Shown here one piece after another: positions 43,989-52,387 of a stretch of 64,000 nt of DNA (position 1 is its first letter; each line of letters starts with the position of its first letter). Origin of the DNA: JANXQZ01 sp038225555 (GTDB taxonomy: Bacteria > Acidobacteriota > Terriglobia > Bryobacterales > Bryobacteraceae); NCBI GenBank assembly GCA_038225555.1, contig JBBRRB010000007.1, forward strand, positions 1 through 64,000, written 5' to 3'. The position numbers and the translations under genes were made by a program. The notes under the pieces were generated by a model that was not told the origin of the DNA, made no database searches, and saw nothing but the letters and a program-made list of their open reading frames with translations.

Positions 43989-44477
43989 CTACTTGAAGAG
44001 GGAGTGGATGAATTCGCGGATGCGCAGGCGCTTTTTGTGGCATTCGGGGTCTGGAGAAAAGCCGATGATTTTTGTGCTTTTTTCGACCCAAAGCGGCACC
44101 TGGTCCGTTCCATTGAAATCCACCGGCACAACTACGCCGGTACCGCACGTATCGGCTCCGCCAGCCTTGGCCGAAGCTGCGTTGGCGTGCGGACTTTTGG
44201 GACCCCAGTCATCCATGAAACGCGTGAAGGAGTAGTCGCGGCAGGGGGTGGCTTCCGTGCAGCCCCACATGCGGTAGGCATCCTGATAATCCTGAGCCTT
44301 CAGATGATCCAGGAAGAGATTCACCCGGGCTTCTTCGGAATGATTCTGAAACACGGACCAGAGAATCAGTCCCGCTACGGCCGCGATCACCACAACTGAA
44401 ACGATCCACTTGACGGAGCGGATGCGCTTAGCCCGGTGTTGCTCCGCCTCTCCGTACGTTTCCAGGTAGCTGGCCAT
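43989..44477 (-). CDS. Single-pass membrane protein of unknown function
   Basis: 162 residues. A charged cytosolic start (TYGEAEQHRAKRIRSVKW) is followed by one helix (IVSVVVIAAVAGLILWSVF) and an external domain with several Cys (WGCTEATPCRDY, ADTCGTGVVV, DPECHKKR) that could form disulfides. RVNLFLDHLKAQDYQDAYRM resembles the helical start of NTF2/DUF4019-like domains. It follows the Skp-like gene by 15 bp, so it is likely the third gene of the groES transcript. Confidence 0.6.
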   Translation of the reverse strand: MASYLETYGEAEQHRAKRIRSVKWIVSVVVIAAVAGLILWSVFQNHSEEARVNLFLDHLKAQDYQDAYRMWGCTEATPCRDYSFTRFMDDWGPKSPHANAASAKAGGADTCGTGVVVPVDFNGTDQVPLWVEKSTKIIGFSPDPECHKKRLRIREFIHSLFK

Positions 44478-44492
44478 CAGACGGTTCCGGTG

Positions 44493-44999
44493 CTATTTAA
44501 CAGGATAAGCTTTGTCGTAGGCGGTGACGGACTCTGCGGTGATGTCCATGGCCGGCTTAAAAAAGACGGTGTTGGCGCCATCTACCACGATGTCGAGGCC
44601 TTTCGACTCGGCCAGCTTGTTGACGAGTTCGCGCATGCGGACGCCGATTTTCTGCAGCTCTTCGTTCTGCTCGCGATCAATGTCGTCCTGATAATCCTGC
44701 TGCAAGCGCGTGCCTTCGCGCTGTTTGCGTTGCGCCTGAGCCTGGATCTCCTGTTCGCCTTGAGGACTGAGCTTGCCGCTTTGCGCCTGAGTCTGCAGAT
44801 CTTGAAGATCCTTCTGGAGCTTGATGAGCTGGTCCTGGCGGGGCTTAAACTTAGTCTCTTCGTCGGCCCGCCACTTTTTGAACTCGGCGGTTCCGAAGAC
44901 GGCCTGTTGGGAGTTGATAACTCCTACCTTGCTTTGCGCCGCTGCAAATAAGGTGAACACGGCCCCAAGAATGAGACTACGCGTAGTTGCCGCCAACAT
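44493..44999 (-). CDS. OmpH/Skp-family periplasmic chaperone
   Basis: 168 residues: signal peptide (SLILGAVFTLFAAAQ), a short beta segment KVGVINSQQAVFGTAEF, a long Lys/Glu/Gln coiled coil (about 45-130) and the closing strand LDIVVDGANTVFFKP with DITAESVTAYDK, all typical of Skp trimers that hold unfolded outer-membrane proteins. It starts on the last base of the groES stop (TAATG), so it is translated with groES. Confidence 0.88.
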   Translation of the reverse strand: MLAATTRSLILGAVFTLFAAAQSKVGVINSQQAVFGTAEFKKWRADEETKFKPRQDQLIKLQKDLQDLQTQAQSGKLSPQGEQEIQAQAQRKQREGTRLQQDYQDDIDREQNEELQKIGVRMRELVNKLAESKGLDIVVDGANTVFFKPAMDITAESVTAYDKAYPVK

Positions 45000-45286
45000 T
45001 AACTGAGGACTCCCAGGATTTCATCCTCGCGAAGAATTAAGTATTCCTCGCCGTCGACCTTGATTTCGGAGCCGGAGTATTTGCCAAACAGAATGCGTTC
45101 GCCGGCTTTTAAAGTGATCGGGGCGCGTTCGCCGCTGTCGAGCATCTTTCCTTTACCCACCGCAACTACTTCCGCCTGTTGCGGCTTTTCTTTTGCGGTG
45201 TCGGGAATGATGATGCCTCCTCGAGCGGTTTCCTTCTCTTCGATGATTCGAACGAGTATGCGGTCGTGTAGCGGACGAAGGGTCAT
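44999..45286 (-). CDS. groES: Co-chaperonin GroES
   Basis: 95 residues, full length: LRPLHDRILVRIIEEKETAR, the mobile loop GGIIIPDTAKEKPQ, EVVAVGKGKM, GERILFGKYSGSEIKVDGEEYLILREDEILGVL. It caps the GroEL ring. No groEL follows; the next gene, overlapping by one base, encodes a Skp-like chaperone. No CIRCE element was found in the 150 bp upstream. Confidence 0.95.
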   Translation of the reverse strand: MTLRPLHDRILVRIIEEKETARGGIIIPDTAKEKPQQAEVVAVGKGKMLDSGERAPITLKAGERILFGKYSGSEIKVDGEEYLILREDEILGVLS

Positions 45287-45436
45287 TTAAATCTCCTGGA
45301 AGATCTTTCAGATGGAAGCGATAGGGGCATGGATTTTCCCGCCCGTTGGCTAACAGCATAACATGGCGACACCAGCCGCCGCCGAGCAACTCGGATGAAG
45401 CAGGCGTTCGATTCCGATCGGCGGTATAAAAGATAG

Positions 45437-45703
45437 ATGGACGAGCGAGCGTTTTATAAGGAATCGCAGACTGCTAAGCCGGCGAGTTTGAACTGCACCT
45501 ATTGCAAGAGCGTGGAAACCTACGACCTGCGATGGCTGGTTCGCACCAAGGTGGATCGGCTGCCCGGCCATGCGGACGAACGCGATCGCGCGAAGTTCAA
45601 GAAGGCGCAGAGCTACATGGTGCTTTTGGACGATAAGGCCACATGCAAGAAATGCCGGAGAGCGTTCGACATTTCCGGCGTGAAGACTACTGCGTTTTTA
45701 TAG
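45437..45703 (+). CDS. Small protein with two CXXC pairs (zinc-ribbon-like)
   Basis: 88 residues: LNCTYCKSVETYDLRWLVRT at about 18-37 and ATCKKCRRAFDIS at about 68-80, two CXXC knuckles far apart that can form one Zn site. The middle is charged. No homologous domain is recognised. It is divergent from groES (150 bp) and followed by repeat copy 7 and glmS. Confidence 0.6.
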   Translation: MDERAFYKESQTAKPASLNCTYCKSVETYDLRWLVRTKVDRLPGHADERDRAKFKKAQSYMVLLDDKATCKKCRRAFDISGVKTTAFL

Positions 45704-45711
45704 AAGCACGG

Positions 45712-45754
45712 AGCCGGCTAGAAAGCCTGCTGCAGCCAGGATGGCCTGCCCCAC
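45712..45754 (+). repeat. Dispersed double-hairpin repeat, copy 7
   Basis: AGCCGGCT, AGA, AAGCCTGCT, then GCAGCCAGGATGGCCTGC and CCCCAC; the second stem is imperfect. It ends 17 bp before the glmS start codon, so it lies in the glmS 5' leader. Confidence 0.75.
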
Positions 45755-45771
45755 ATTCAGTATCCTGAATT

Positions 45772-47628
45772 ATGTGCGGCATTGTTGGATACATCGGTAA
45801 CAGGAAGTCTGTTCCCATCATTCTCGACGGGCTTCGCCGTCTGGAATACCGCGGCTATGATTCAGCCGGGATTGCGATCCTGAACGGGGACAATCATCTT
45901 GAGGTGCGCCGAGCATCGGGTAAACTTCGGAACTTGGAAGAAGTGATTCGGATCAATCCCATGGATGGTCCGTATGGGATCGGACACACTCGCTGGGCCA
46001 CTCACGGCCGCCCCACTGAGGAAAACGCTCACCCGCACCGCGACTGCACCGGCGAAATCGTGGTTGTGCACAACGGGATTGTCGAGAATTACCTCACGCT
46101 GAAGCACCAGCTCCAGATGGAAGGCCACAAATTTGTGACCGAGACCGACACGGAAGTCATCGCGCATCTGGTTGAAAAATACTACGAGGGTAACCTCGAG
46201 GACGCCGTTCGACGGGCCATCAAGGGGATAACCGGCGTGTTCGCGCTGGGCGTCATCGCCAGCTCGGACCCGAATAAGATCGTCGCGGCCAGGCAAGGTC
46301 CGCCGGTGGTGATCGGATTGGGAGATGGCGAATATTTCGTAGCGTCCGATGTCCCCGCAATTTTAAGCCACACCCGCGACATGTTCTTTCTGTCCGATGG
46401 CGATGTTGCGGTGCTCACGCCAGATGGCGTGCGCCTCACCGATTTTCAAGGCAAGCCTATCAAGCGTCAGGTTTCGCACATTCTGTGGGACCCGATTATG
46501 GCCGAGAAAGGCGGCTACAAGCATTTCATGCTCAAGGAGATCTTTGAGCAGCCGCGCGCCGCCCGCGATACGATGCTCGGCCGCGTGGGCCAGGAATCGG
46601 GCCGCGTGTTCCTGGATGAGATGAACATCACGGCGAAGGAATTCGGCGAGTTCGAATCGGTGAAGATCATCGCGTGCGGCACTAGCTGGCATGCCGCATT
46701 GACGGGCAAATTCATGATCGAGAAGCTCGCGCGCATTCCGGTGGAAGTGGATTACGGGAGCGAGTTCCGGTATCGCGACCCGATCGTTTCCAGGAAGGTC
46801 TTAACTGTGGTCATCTCGCAATCGGGCGAGACCGCCGACACTCTCGCGGCGCAACGGGAGGCCAAACAGAAGGGATCGAAGACACTGGCGATTTGCAATG
46901 TGGTCGGCTCCATGATTACGAGAGAGGCGTCGGGAACGCTGCTGACTCATGCGGGTCCGGAGATTGGCGTCGCGTCGACAAAAGCGTTCACGTCTCAGAT
47001 CGTGGCGCTCTTTATTCTGGCCATGTATTTGGGGCAGGTGCGGGAGAAGTTGTCCGCAGAGCAGTCGCGCGAACTGGTGCAGGAGTTGATTCGGTTGCCG
47101 GGCAAGCTCGAATCCGTGCTCGATCATGACACTATTTACGATGGGCTGGTGAAGAAGCTGTTTCGCGCGACGGACTTTCTCTTTCTTGGCCGAGGCATTC
47201 ATTTTCCGATCGCGCTGGAAGGAGCATTGAAGTTGAAAGAGATTTCGTACATTCATGCAGAGGGTTATCCGGCTGGCGAGATGAAACACGGGCCGAATGC
47301 GCTGATCGACGAGAACCTGCCCGTGGTGGTGATCGCTACGCGGGATCCGGCGAGCGATGAGAGCCGCATCCGTTACGAAAAGACGCTCTCGAATATTCAG
47401 GAGGTGAAGGCTCGCAGCGGAATCGTGATCGCGGTGGTGTGCAAGGGGGACGAGGAAGAGGTCGGCAAAATGGCTGATTATGTATTGCACGTCCCCCCTA
47501 CGAGTGAATTGCTCTTGCCAATTTTGGAGATCGTGCCTTTGCAGTTGCTCGCGTATCATATCGCGGTGCGGCGGGGTTGCGATGTGGACCAGCCGCGTAA
47601 TTTGGCGAAGAGTGTGACTGTAGAGTGA
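45772..47628 (+). CDS. glmS: Glutamine-fructose-6-phosphate aminotransferase (isomerizing)
   Basis: 618 residues. MCGIVGYIGNR gives Cys2 as the N-terminal nucleophile of the glutaminase domain; TRWATHGRPTEENAHPH, GIVENY and SDVPA-type loops follow. Two SIS isomerase domains contain CGTSWHAALTG, ISQSGETADTLAA, GVASTKAFTSQ and AEGYPAGEMKHGPNALID; the C-terminus DQPRNLAKSVTVE is canonical. It makes glucosamine-6-phosphate for peptidoglycan and LPS. No glmS ribozyme is seen upstream; instead repeat copy 7 sits in the leader. yjbQ overlaps its stop (GTGA). Confidence 0.97.
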   Translation: MCGIVGYIGNRKSVPIILDGLRRLEYRGYDSAGIAILNGDNHLEVRRASGKLRNLEEVIRINPMDGPYGIGHTRWATHGRPTEENAHPHRDCTGEIVVVHNGIVENYLTLKHQLQMEGHKFVTETDTEVIAHLVEKYYEGNLEDAVRRAIKGITGVFALGVIASSDPNKIVAARQGPPVVIGLGDGEYFVASDVPAILSHTRDMFFLSDGDVAVLTPDGVRLTDFQGKPIKRQVSHILWDPIMAEKGGYKHFMLKEIFEQPRAARDTMLGRVGQESGRVFLDEMNITAKEFGEFESVKIIACGTSWHAALTGKFMIEKLARIPVEVDYGSEFRYRDPIVSRKVLTVVISQSGETADTLAAQREAKQKGSKTLAICNVVGSMITREASGTLLTHAGPEIGVASTKAFTSQIVALFILAMYLGQVREKLSAEQSRELVQELIRLPGKLESVLDHDTIYDGLVKKLFRATDFLFLGRGIHFPIALEGALKLKEISYIHAEGYPAGEMKHGPNALIDENLPVVVIATRDPASDESRIRYEKTLSNIQEVKARSGIVIAVVCKGDEEEVGKMADYVLHVPPTSELLLPILEIVPLQLLAYHIAVRRGCDVDQPRNLAKSVTVE

Positions 47629-48044
47629 GGCAGTTCACGCATCAGATTCAGGTTGCGACTCGAGGGAAGGGTCTGTACGATTTTACTCGGGAGATTCAGG
47701 CTTGGATTCGCGATAAGGGGTGCGCTACGGGGCTTTTGACTGTGTTTTGCCAGCACACTTCGGCTTCGCTCGTGATTCAGGAAAATGCGGACCCGGACGT
47801 AACTGCGGATATGTCGGACTTTTTTGATCGGCTGGTGCCGGAGGATACGCGATTGTATCGGCATACTGCGGAGGGTCCGGACGATATGACGTCGCACATT
47901 CGTTCCGCGCTGACGCAGAGTCAGTTGAGTATTCCGATTCACGAAGGGAAGCTGGCGCTAGGGACTTGGCAAGGGGTTTATTTGTTTGAACATCGGGCGA
48001 GTCCGCATAGGCGGAGTGTCGTTTTGCATTTGCTGGCGGACTGA
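47625..48044 (+). CDS. YjbQ/UPF0047 family protein (secondary thiamine-phosphate synthase-like)
   Basis: 139 residues, GTG start overlapping the glmS stop. Family motifs are GLLTVFCQHTSASLVIQENADPDV, which holds the conserved His and Glu/Asp, and LALGTWQGVYLFEHR at the C-terminus. Some members show weak thiamine-phosphate synthase activity and many are of unclear role. Full length. Confidence 0.9.
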   Translation: MRQFTHQIQVATRGKGLYDFTREIQAWIRDKGCATGLLTVFCQHTSASLVIQENADPDVTADMSDFFDRLVPEDTRLYRHTAEGPDDMTSHIRSALTQSQLSIPIHEGKLALGTWQGVYLFEHRASPHRRSVVLHLLAD

Positions 48045-48062
48045 TATGATCAAGGAGCAGCC

Positions 48063-48326
48063 ATGGACGTTTCTTTGACCCCCGAACTCGAAGAGTTAGT
48101 GCGGGCCAAAGTTCTGAGTGGCCGCTACAGTTCCGTAAACGAGGTTGTTTGCGAAGCACTACGCTTACTTGAAGTCAGCCAGAGCTTCGAGATCACTCAT
48201 CTTAAAGAGCTTCGTTCACGCATAGATGAGGGTCTTACTGCTCTTGATGGCGGCGAGGGTATTGACGGCGAGAGTTTTATGACGGGCCTGCTCGCTGGCA
48301 TTGAGCTGAAAGAAGCCCAGCGCTAG
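48063..48326 (+). CDS. ParD-family antitoxin
   Basis: 87 residues with AAGGAGC upstream. DVSLTPELEELVRAKVLSGR and SSVNEVVCEALRLLE form the RHH domain of ParD/CC2985-type antitoxins; the rest (RSRIDEGLTALDGG) is the toxin-binding tail. It precedes the ParE gene by 5 bp. Confidence 0.88.
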   Translation: MDVSLTPELEELVRAKVLSGRYSSVNEVVCEALRLLEVSQSFEITHLKELRSRIDEGLTALDGGEGIDGESFMTGLLAGIELKEAQR

Positions 48327-48331
48327 GCTGA

Positions 48332-48643
48332 ATGTCCGGCTACATTCTCGCCCCAACTGCGCAAGAAGACCTTCTCGAAATTCGCGAGTACTACCTGGAA
48401 AAGGCTAGCCGCAAAGTCGCGCGACAGATGCTCGTGGAATTTGTCGCCGCATTCCGTACAATCGCCCGCACCCCGGGCATCGGACACAAGCGAGAGGATC
48501 TCGCCCAAGGGCGACCTGTTCTCTTCTGGCCGATCAGAGACTATTTGATCCTATACCGGACGCTCGAGAACCGGACTGAAATCGTCACGATTGCACACGG
48601 CAATCGTGATATTGCCGCAATCGTCAGGCGCAGGACTCTGTAA
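48332..48643 (+). CDS. ParE/RelE-family toxin
   Basis: 103 residues: YILAPTAQEDLLEIREYYLE at the N-terminus, RTPGIGHKREDL-type middle (IARTPGIGHKREDLAQG) and YLILYRTLENRTEIVTIAHG, the standard ParE fold. ParE toxins poison DNA gyrase; RelE relatives cut mRNA. Together with the preceding gene it forms a complete type II toxin-antitoxin pair. Confidence 0.88.
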   Translation: MSGYILAPTAQEDLLEIREYYLEKASRKVARQMLVEFVAAFRTIARTPGIGHKREDLAQGRPVLFWPIRDYLILYRTLENRTEIVTIAHGNRDIAAIVRRRTL

Positions 48644-48645
48644 TT

Positions 48646-48670
48646 AGGGGCCGTCTCTCTTACGACCCCT
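48646..48670. terminator. Hairpin between convergent genes, weak terminator candidate
   Basis: AGGGGCCGT, loop CTCTCTT, ACGACCCCT: a 9-bp stem with one mismatch located 2 bp after the parE stop and 13 bp before the end of the minus-strand gene. No U-tract follows on either strand, so it may only stabilise 3' ends. Confidence 0.35.
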
Positions 48671-48683
48671 ACGAACGTTAAAG

Positions 48684-49070
48684 TTAGGCGACGGCCGCAG
48701 TGTGCACGCGGCTGCCCGATTCCTCGGCGGTGACGTAAAAGCTAAACATCGGAGCGGTATCGGGCCTGCTCCAGCGCGTCACTTTCCACTGAGTCCGCAA
48801 GAATCGAACGTCGGGTTTAGAAACAAGATTGAGCAACACAGAGTACAGCCCGCAGTAAAACTTTTGCGGGAACGACGCCAGCGGACGCGAGCCCCAACTG
48901 GCACCGTCTGAAGAACCCCAGATAGAAACCTCCAGGCTCTCCTGTTCGATGATGCGTGTAATGCCAAGGGTTAGAACGAGCAATCTGCCGGTCTCATGAC
49001 TTGCGTCAACAACAGGACCAGCACCGTCGGCTCGAACAATATCTTCTTCCAACAATGAAATCGGCAGCAT
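48684..49070 (-). CDS. Hypothetical protein, beta-rich
   Basis: 128 residues from ATG 49070 with GGAGAGG 8 bases upstream. Segments such as LLVLTLGITRIIEQESLEVSIWG and YCGLYSVLLNLVSKPDVRFLRTQWKVTRW suggest a compact beta-sandwich; no signal peptide, membrane helix or catalytic pattern. It may be a structural or capsid-like jelly-roll protein, but I do not recognise a family. Confidence 0.55.
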   Translation of the reverse strand: MLPISLLEEDIVRADGAGPVVDASHETGRLLVLTLGITRIIEQESLEVSIWGSSDGASWGSRPLASFPQKFYCGLYSVLLNLVSKPDVRFLRTQWKVTRWSRPDTAPMFSFYVTAEESGSRVHTAAVA

Positions 49071-49122
49071 GATTAGCCTCTCCGGTGGGGGTGCCGGAAC
49101 CGATGGCTAGCAACCTCGCAAG

Positions 49123-50331
49123 CTAAATCCGCTTAAGTCGGATTCCCGCCTCCTCAAGAGTCTCATATTTTTTACAGAAACAGAAGCGGATTAAATGCGA
49201 TCCATCGCGGGAATCCGAAAAGAAGCTCGATCCAGGCACGGACGCAATGCCTACGTTTTCGATGAGGTGGCGAACGAACGACACATCGTCGGGAAATCCA
49301 AATCCGCTAATATCGGTCATAATATAGTACGCTCCGTTGGGCTTAAAACAACGGAATCCTGCATTTTCCAACATCCCAATAAGAGTGTCGCGGCGCTTCA
49401 CATAATCTGTGGCTAAATGATCGTAATAAGAATCGGGCTGGCTCAGCGCGTGAACCCCGGCTTGCTGCAAGGGAGCGGCCGCGCCGACCGTAAGAAAATC
49501 GTGAACCTTCCGAATTGAATCGGTGAGATCCGGTGCTGCCAACACCCAGCCAACCCGCCATCCGGTGACGGAGTATGTCTTGCTCATGCTGTTCACCAGA
49601 ATGCTGCGGTCGCGCATGCCTGGCAGCGTTGCGATGGGAATATGAGCTGCGCCGTCGTACACAATATGCTCGTAAATTTCGTCTGTAATTGCTAACGCGT
49701 CGAACTCCTGGCAGAGATCGGCGATCAACTGCAATTCGTCCCGCGAAAACAATTTGCCCGTGGGATTATTTGGAGTATTTACGATAATCGCTTTGGTTCG
49801 AGGAGAGAACGCGCGGCGCAGTTCCTCGGGATCGAAACTCCAATCCGGCGGCCTCAGGGAGACCAGCACGCGCTTGGCATCGCACAGCAGAGTGTCCGGT
49901 CCATAATTCTCGTAGTACGGCTCGAACACGATGACTTCGTCCCCGGGATTTGTCACGCCCAGCATGGAGGCGATCATCCCTTCGGTGGATCCGCAGCAAA
50001 CTGTGATCTCTCGCTCGGGGTCGTAATCGAGCCCGTACCACTTGCGATACTTTGCGACAATGGCGTCCCGGAAGGCCTTGGCGCCCCAGGTGATCGCGTA
50101 CTGATTGATGTCGGCCGTGATGGCTTGCCGGGCGGCCTCTTTAATGCTTTCCGGCGCGCTGAAATCCGGAAAGCCCTGTGCCAGGTTTACGGCACCGTGC
50201 TGCAGCGCGAGGCGCGTCATTTCCCGAATCACGGATTCGGTGAATCGGAGAGTGCGTTCGCTACGGAATCGCGGCCGCCGGTTTGCGATCTGGACCGGCT
50301 GCACCAGCGTCTTTTCGACTGATGTTTCCAT
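49123..50331 (-). CDS. Class I/II PLP-dependent aminotransferase (kynurenine/methionine type)
   Basis: 402 residues. Landmarks: INLAQGFPDF-like VNLAQGFPDFSAP at 48-60, CCGSTEGMI, NTPNNPTGK with substrate-binding Asn, ITDEIYEHIVYDG and the Schiff-base SMSKTYSVTGWRVGW with Lys251. This subgroup acts on glutamine, kynurenine or methionine. The start codon lies within the end of the lytic transglycosylase gene (71-bp overlap); a later start near residue 34-38 would remove the overlap but shorten the N-terminal arm. Confidence 0.9.
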   Translation of the reverse strand: METSVEKTLVQPVQIANRRPRFRSERTLRFTESVIREMTRLALQHGAVNLAQGFPDFSAPESIKEAARQAITADINQYAITWGAKAFRDAIVAKYRKWYGLDYDPEREITVCCGSTEGMIASMLGVTNPGDEVIVFEPYYENYGPDTLLCDAKRVLVSLRPPDWSFDPEELRRAFSPRTKAIIVNTPNNPTGKLFSRDELQLIADLCQEFDALAITDEIYEHIVYDGAAHIPIATLPGMRDRSILVNSMSKTYSVTGWRVGWVLAAPDLTDSIRKVHDFLTVGAAAPLQQAGVHALSQPDSYYDHLATDYVKRRDTLIGMLENAGFRCFKPNGAYYIMTDISGFGFPDDVSFVRHLIENVGIASVPGSSFFSDSRDGSHLIRFCFCKKYETLEEAGIRLKRI

Positions 50332-52387
50332 CTGACGAGGCTAACGCACCCGCCTTGGCCCCGTAAAGTGACCCGTATAGCCGGGCATACAGGTCGGCAT
50401 TTCTCAGGACGCTCTGAACGTAGTTCCGGGTTTCGTCGAAGGGAATGGTCTCGATGAATTCGGCGGGCTCCTGGTAATCTCCCCAGGTGAGCCATTTCGT
50501 CACGCGTCCCGGGCCGGCGTTGTAAGCAGTGAGCGTAAGCTCCCATTTTCCTTTCTGGCGGTCCAGCAGCGACTTTAAAAAGTAGGTGCCGATACGAAGG
50601 TTCATCTCGGGCTGAAAGAGCGAGTCGGCATGGAAACCAGCGAGGCCGAGTTTGCGGCCGATCTCACGGCCGGTGGATGGCAGCACCTGGGTAAGACCAT
50701 AGGCATTCGCCCGCGACACCGCATGCGTGTCGAACTCCGACTCCTGGCGGATCAGCGCGGCGACTAGAAATGGGTCCAACCCGTGTTCTCGCGAGTAGCG
50801 CTCCAGCGGATCGCGATAGGGGAGCGGAAACGCCAGCTTCCAAAATTTGTCCGGCAGCGCATTGAGCGGAGTTCGAAGATAGTTCGGCGCGAGTTGTTTG
50901 ATGTAACGCAGGGCAAGATCGGGAGCGTCTCGCTCGCTCGCCAAATCCGCTAGATCGATTGCGGCAAGCAGAGGTTGGCCATCATTCCTGGCACTGAACT
51001 TGAGTTCGCTCTCGGCCAAGTCATTCAAACCGGCGGAGGCGAGCAGGCGCGCGCGTTCGAGGCGAACTTGCATGGTGGGCGATGCGGCCAGACTCTCCCT
51101 GCGCGGTGCGGACGGGAACTGAATGGAATTCAACCAGGCGACCGCCCCGCTTCCTGGTGCGGTTTCCAACATAGGAGAAGACTTCAGACGCTGACGCGCG
51201 AGGGTCGCGTAGAAATAGTTTGGATAGGCGTTGTCGATCTGTTCGTAGTATGCGCGGGCTGCTCCCCAGTCCTTAATGGACTCAGCGGTCCGGCCCATAA
51301 AATACAGCGAGGCTGATGCCTTTTCCGAGGTGGGAAACTGTTTTACTAGCGCGAGGAACATAGCGTTCGCAGCTGGATCGCGTCGGGTATGTGCTGCCCA
51401 GGCCGCTCGCCACTGGCACTTCGAGGCCTCGGCGTTGGGGGCGAATGCTGCTGCGCAGGCGCGATAAATTGGTTCGTAGGAAGCCGCTGCGTTTTGAAAC
51501 CAGAAGAAATCCCCTGCTGACAGGAGCGCTTGAAGCCGCCAGGGCGATTGCCGATGCTCCGTTTCAAGAACGGCGAGTGCTCGCTTGACCTCCGCGGCGC
51601 TATCTAAACGGCGCGCGCAACGGATGATCAGGTAGAGACGTTCCGCGTCGGCTTCCGGCGCTGAAACATGGAGTGCGCCCAAGTAGTCAAACGCCGCCTG
51701 ATGCGCTCCCTCAGAGAACTGCGCTGCTCCTCGTTTTACATGCGCGATGTCGAGATCGACTCCAGCGAGTTGGGGAGCGATGATATCGATTTCCTCGCGA
51801 GCTCGGGTTGGATTGCCGCCTTCAAGCAGCTTGATGCAGCGCGCGAGCCGCATCTTTGCAGGCATCGAAGCCAGGCGGGAGGGATCGGTCCCGGCATCCG
51901 AGGCTTCGGTCGAGAGTGGATATTCGGCGAGGATCTTTTCGAAGTGGCTGGCCGCTTTCTTCGAATCTCCAGCATCGGCATAGGCGTGGGCGAGCAGGAT
52001 CTCGGCCTCGGGAATCTTGAGGCTTGCCGCATGGCGTTCCACGAGCGCGATAGCCTTCCGTGGCTGGGCCTCTCTGAGATACGCGTTCGCGAGAAGGATC
52101 GCGGCCTTGGCGATCAGGGGAGACACCGGCGTCAAATCCCACACAGGCTTGAGCACCCGATCCAGGTCGGCGTAGTTTCCAATTTCAAAGCGGGCTGCGG
52201 CGCTTAGATATGCTGTGTAATCCACCAGCTTCGGAAAGCGACGCCCGGCATCCTCCAGATGCTGCAGCGCAAGGGAGTATTGCTTTTGCTGGAGTTCGTG
52301 TGCGCCGAGGGACAGGGAGCTTGAGTTATTTCTTAGCGGCTGGGCGGACACCCCTAAAGCAAGCAGGATGAGCAGAGCGTATCGCAT
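50261..52387 (-). CDS. Soluble lytic murein transglycosylase with TPR-like superhelix
   Basis: 708 residues, signal peptide (MRYALLILLALGVSAQ). Residues about 30-480 are alpha-helical repeats (YSLALQHLEDAGRRFPKL, AYADAGDSKKAASHFEKIL) like the Slt70 ring. The catalytic domain starts at YSREHGLDPFLVAALIRQES, with Glu549, followed by GLTQVLPSTGREIG and TLTAYNAGPGRV. It cleaves peptidoglycan glycans to 1,6-anhydro products in the periplasm. A short Ala/Lys-rich tail overlaps the aminotransferase start. Its ATG overlaps the previous stop (TAATG). Confidence 0.93.
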   Translation of the reverse strand: MRYALLILLALGVSAQPLRNNSSSLSLGAHELQQKQYSLALQHLEDAGRRFPKLVDYTAYLSAAARFEIGNYADLDRVLKPVWDLTPVSPLIAKAAILLANAYLREAQPRKAIALVERHAASLKIPEAEILLAHAYADAGDSKKAASHFEKILAEYPLSTEASDAGTDPSRLASMPAKMRLARCIKLLEGGNPTRAREEIDIIAPQLAGVDLDIAHVKRGAAQFSEGAHQAAFDYLGALHVSAPEADAERLYLIIRCARRLDSAAEVKRALAVLETEHRQSPWRLQALLSAGDFFWFQNAAASYEPIYRACAAAFAPNAEASKCQWRAAWAAHTRRDPAANAMFLALVKQFPTSEKASASLYFMGRTAESIKDWGAARAYYEQIDNAYPNYFYATLARQRLKSSPMLETAPGSGAVAWLNSIQFPSAPRRESLAASPTMQVRLERARLLASAGLNDLAESELKFSARNDGQPLLAAIDLADLASERDAPDLALRYIKQLAPNYLRTPLNALPDKFWKLAFPLPYRDPLERYSREHGLDPFLVAALIRQESEFDTHAVSRANAYGLTQVLPSTGREIGRKLGLAGFHADSLFQPEMNLRIGTYFLKSLLDRQKGKWELTLTAYNAGPGRVTKWLTWGDYQEPAEFIETIPFDETRNYVQSVLRNADLYARLYGSLYGAKAGALASSDGNISRKDAGAAGPDRKPAAAIP

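Noticed and set aside
45287..45436. CIRCE or other heat-shock operator upstream of groES
   Set aside because: Searched by eye; no GCACTC-N9-GAGTGC or similar inverted repeat found.
45704..45771. glmS ribozyme
   Set aside because: Only 68 bp separate the genes and most is the dispersed repeat; no ribozyme core is visible.
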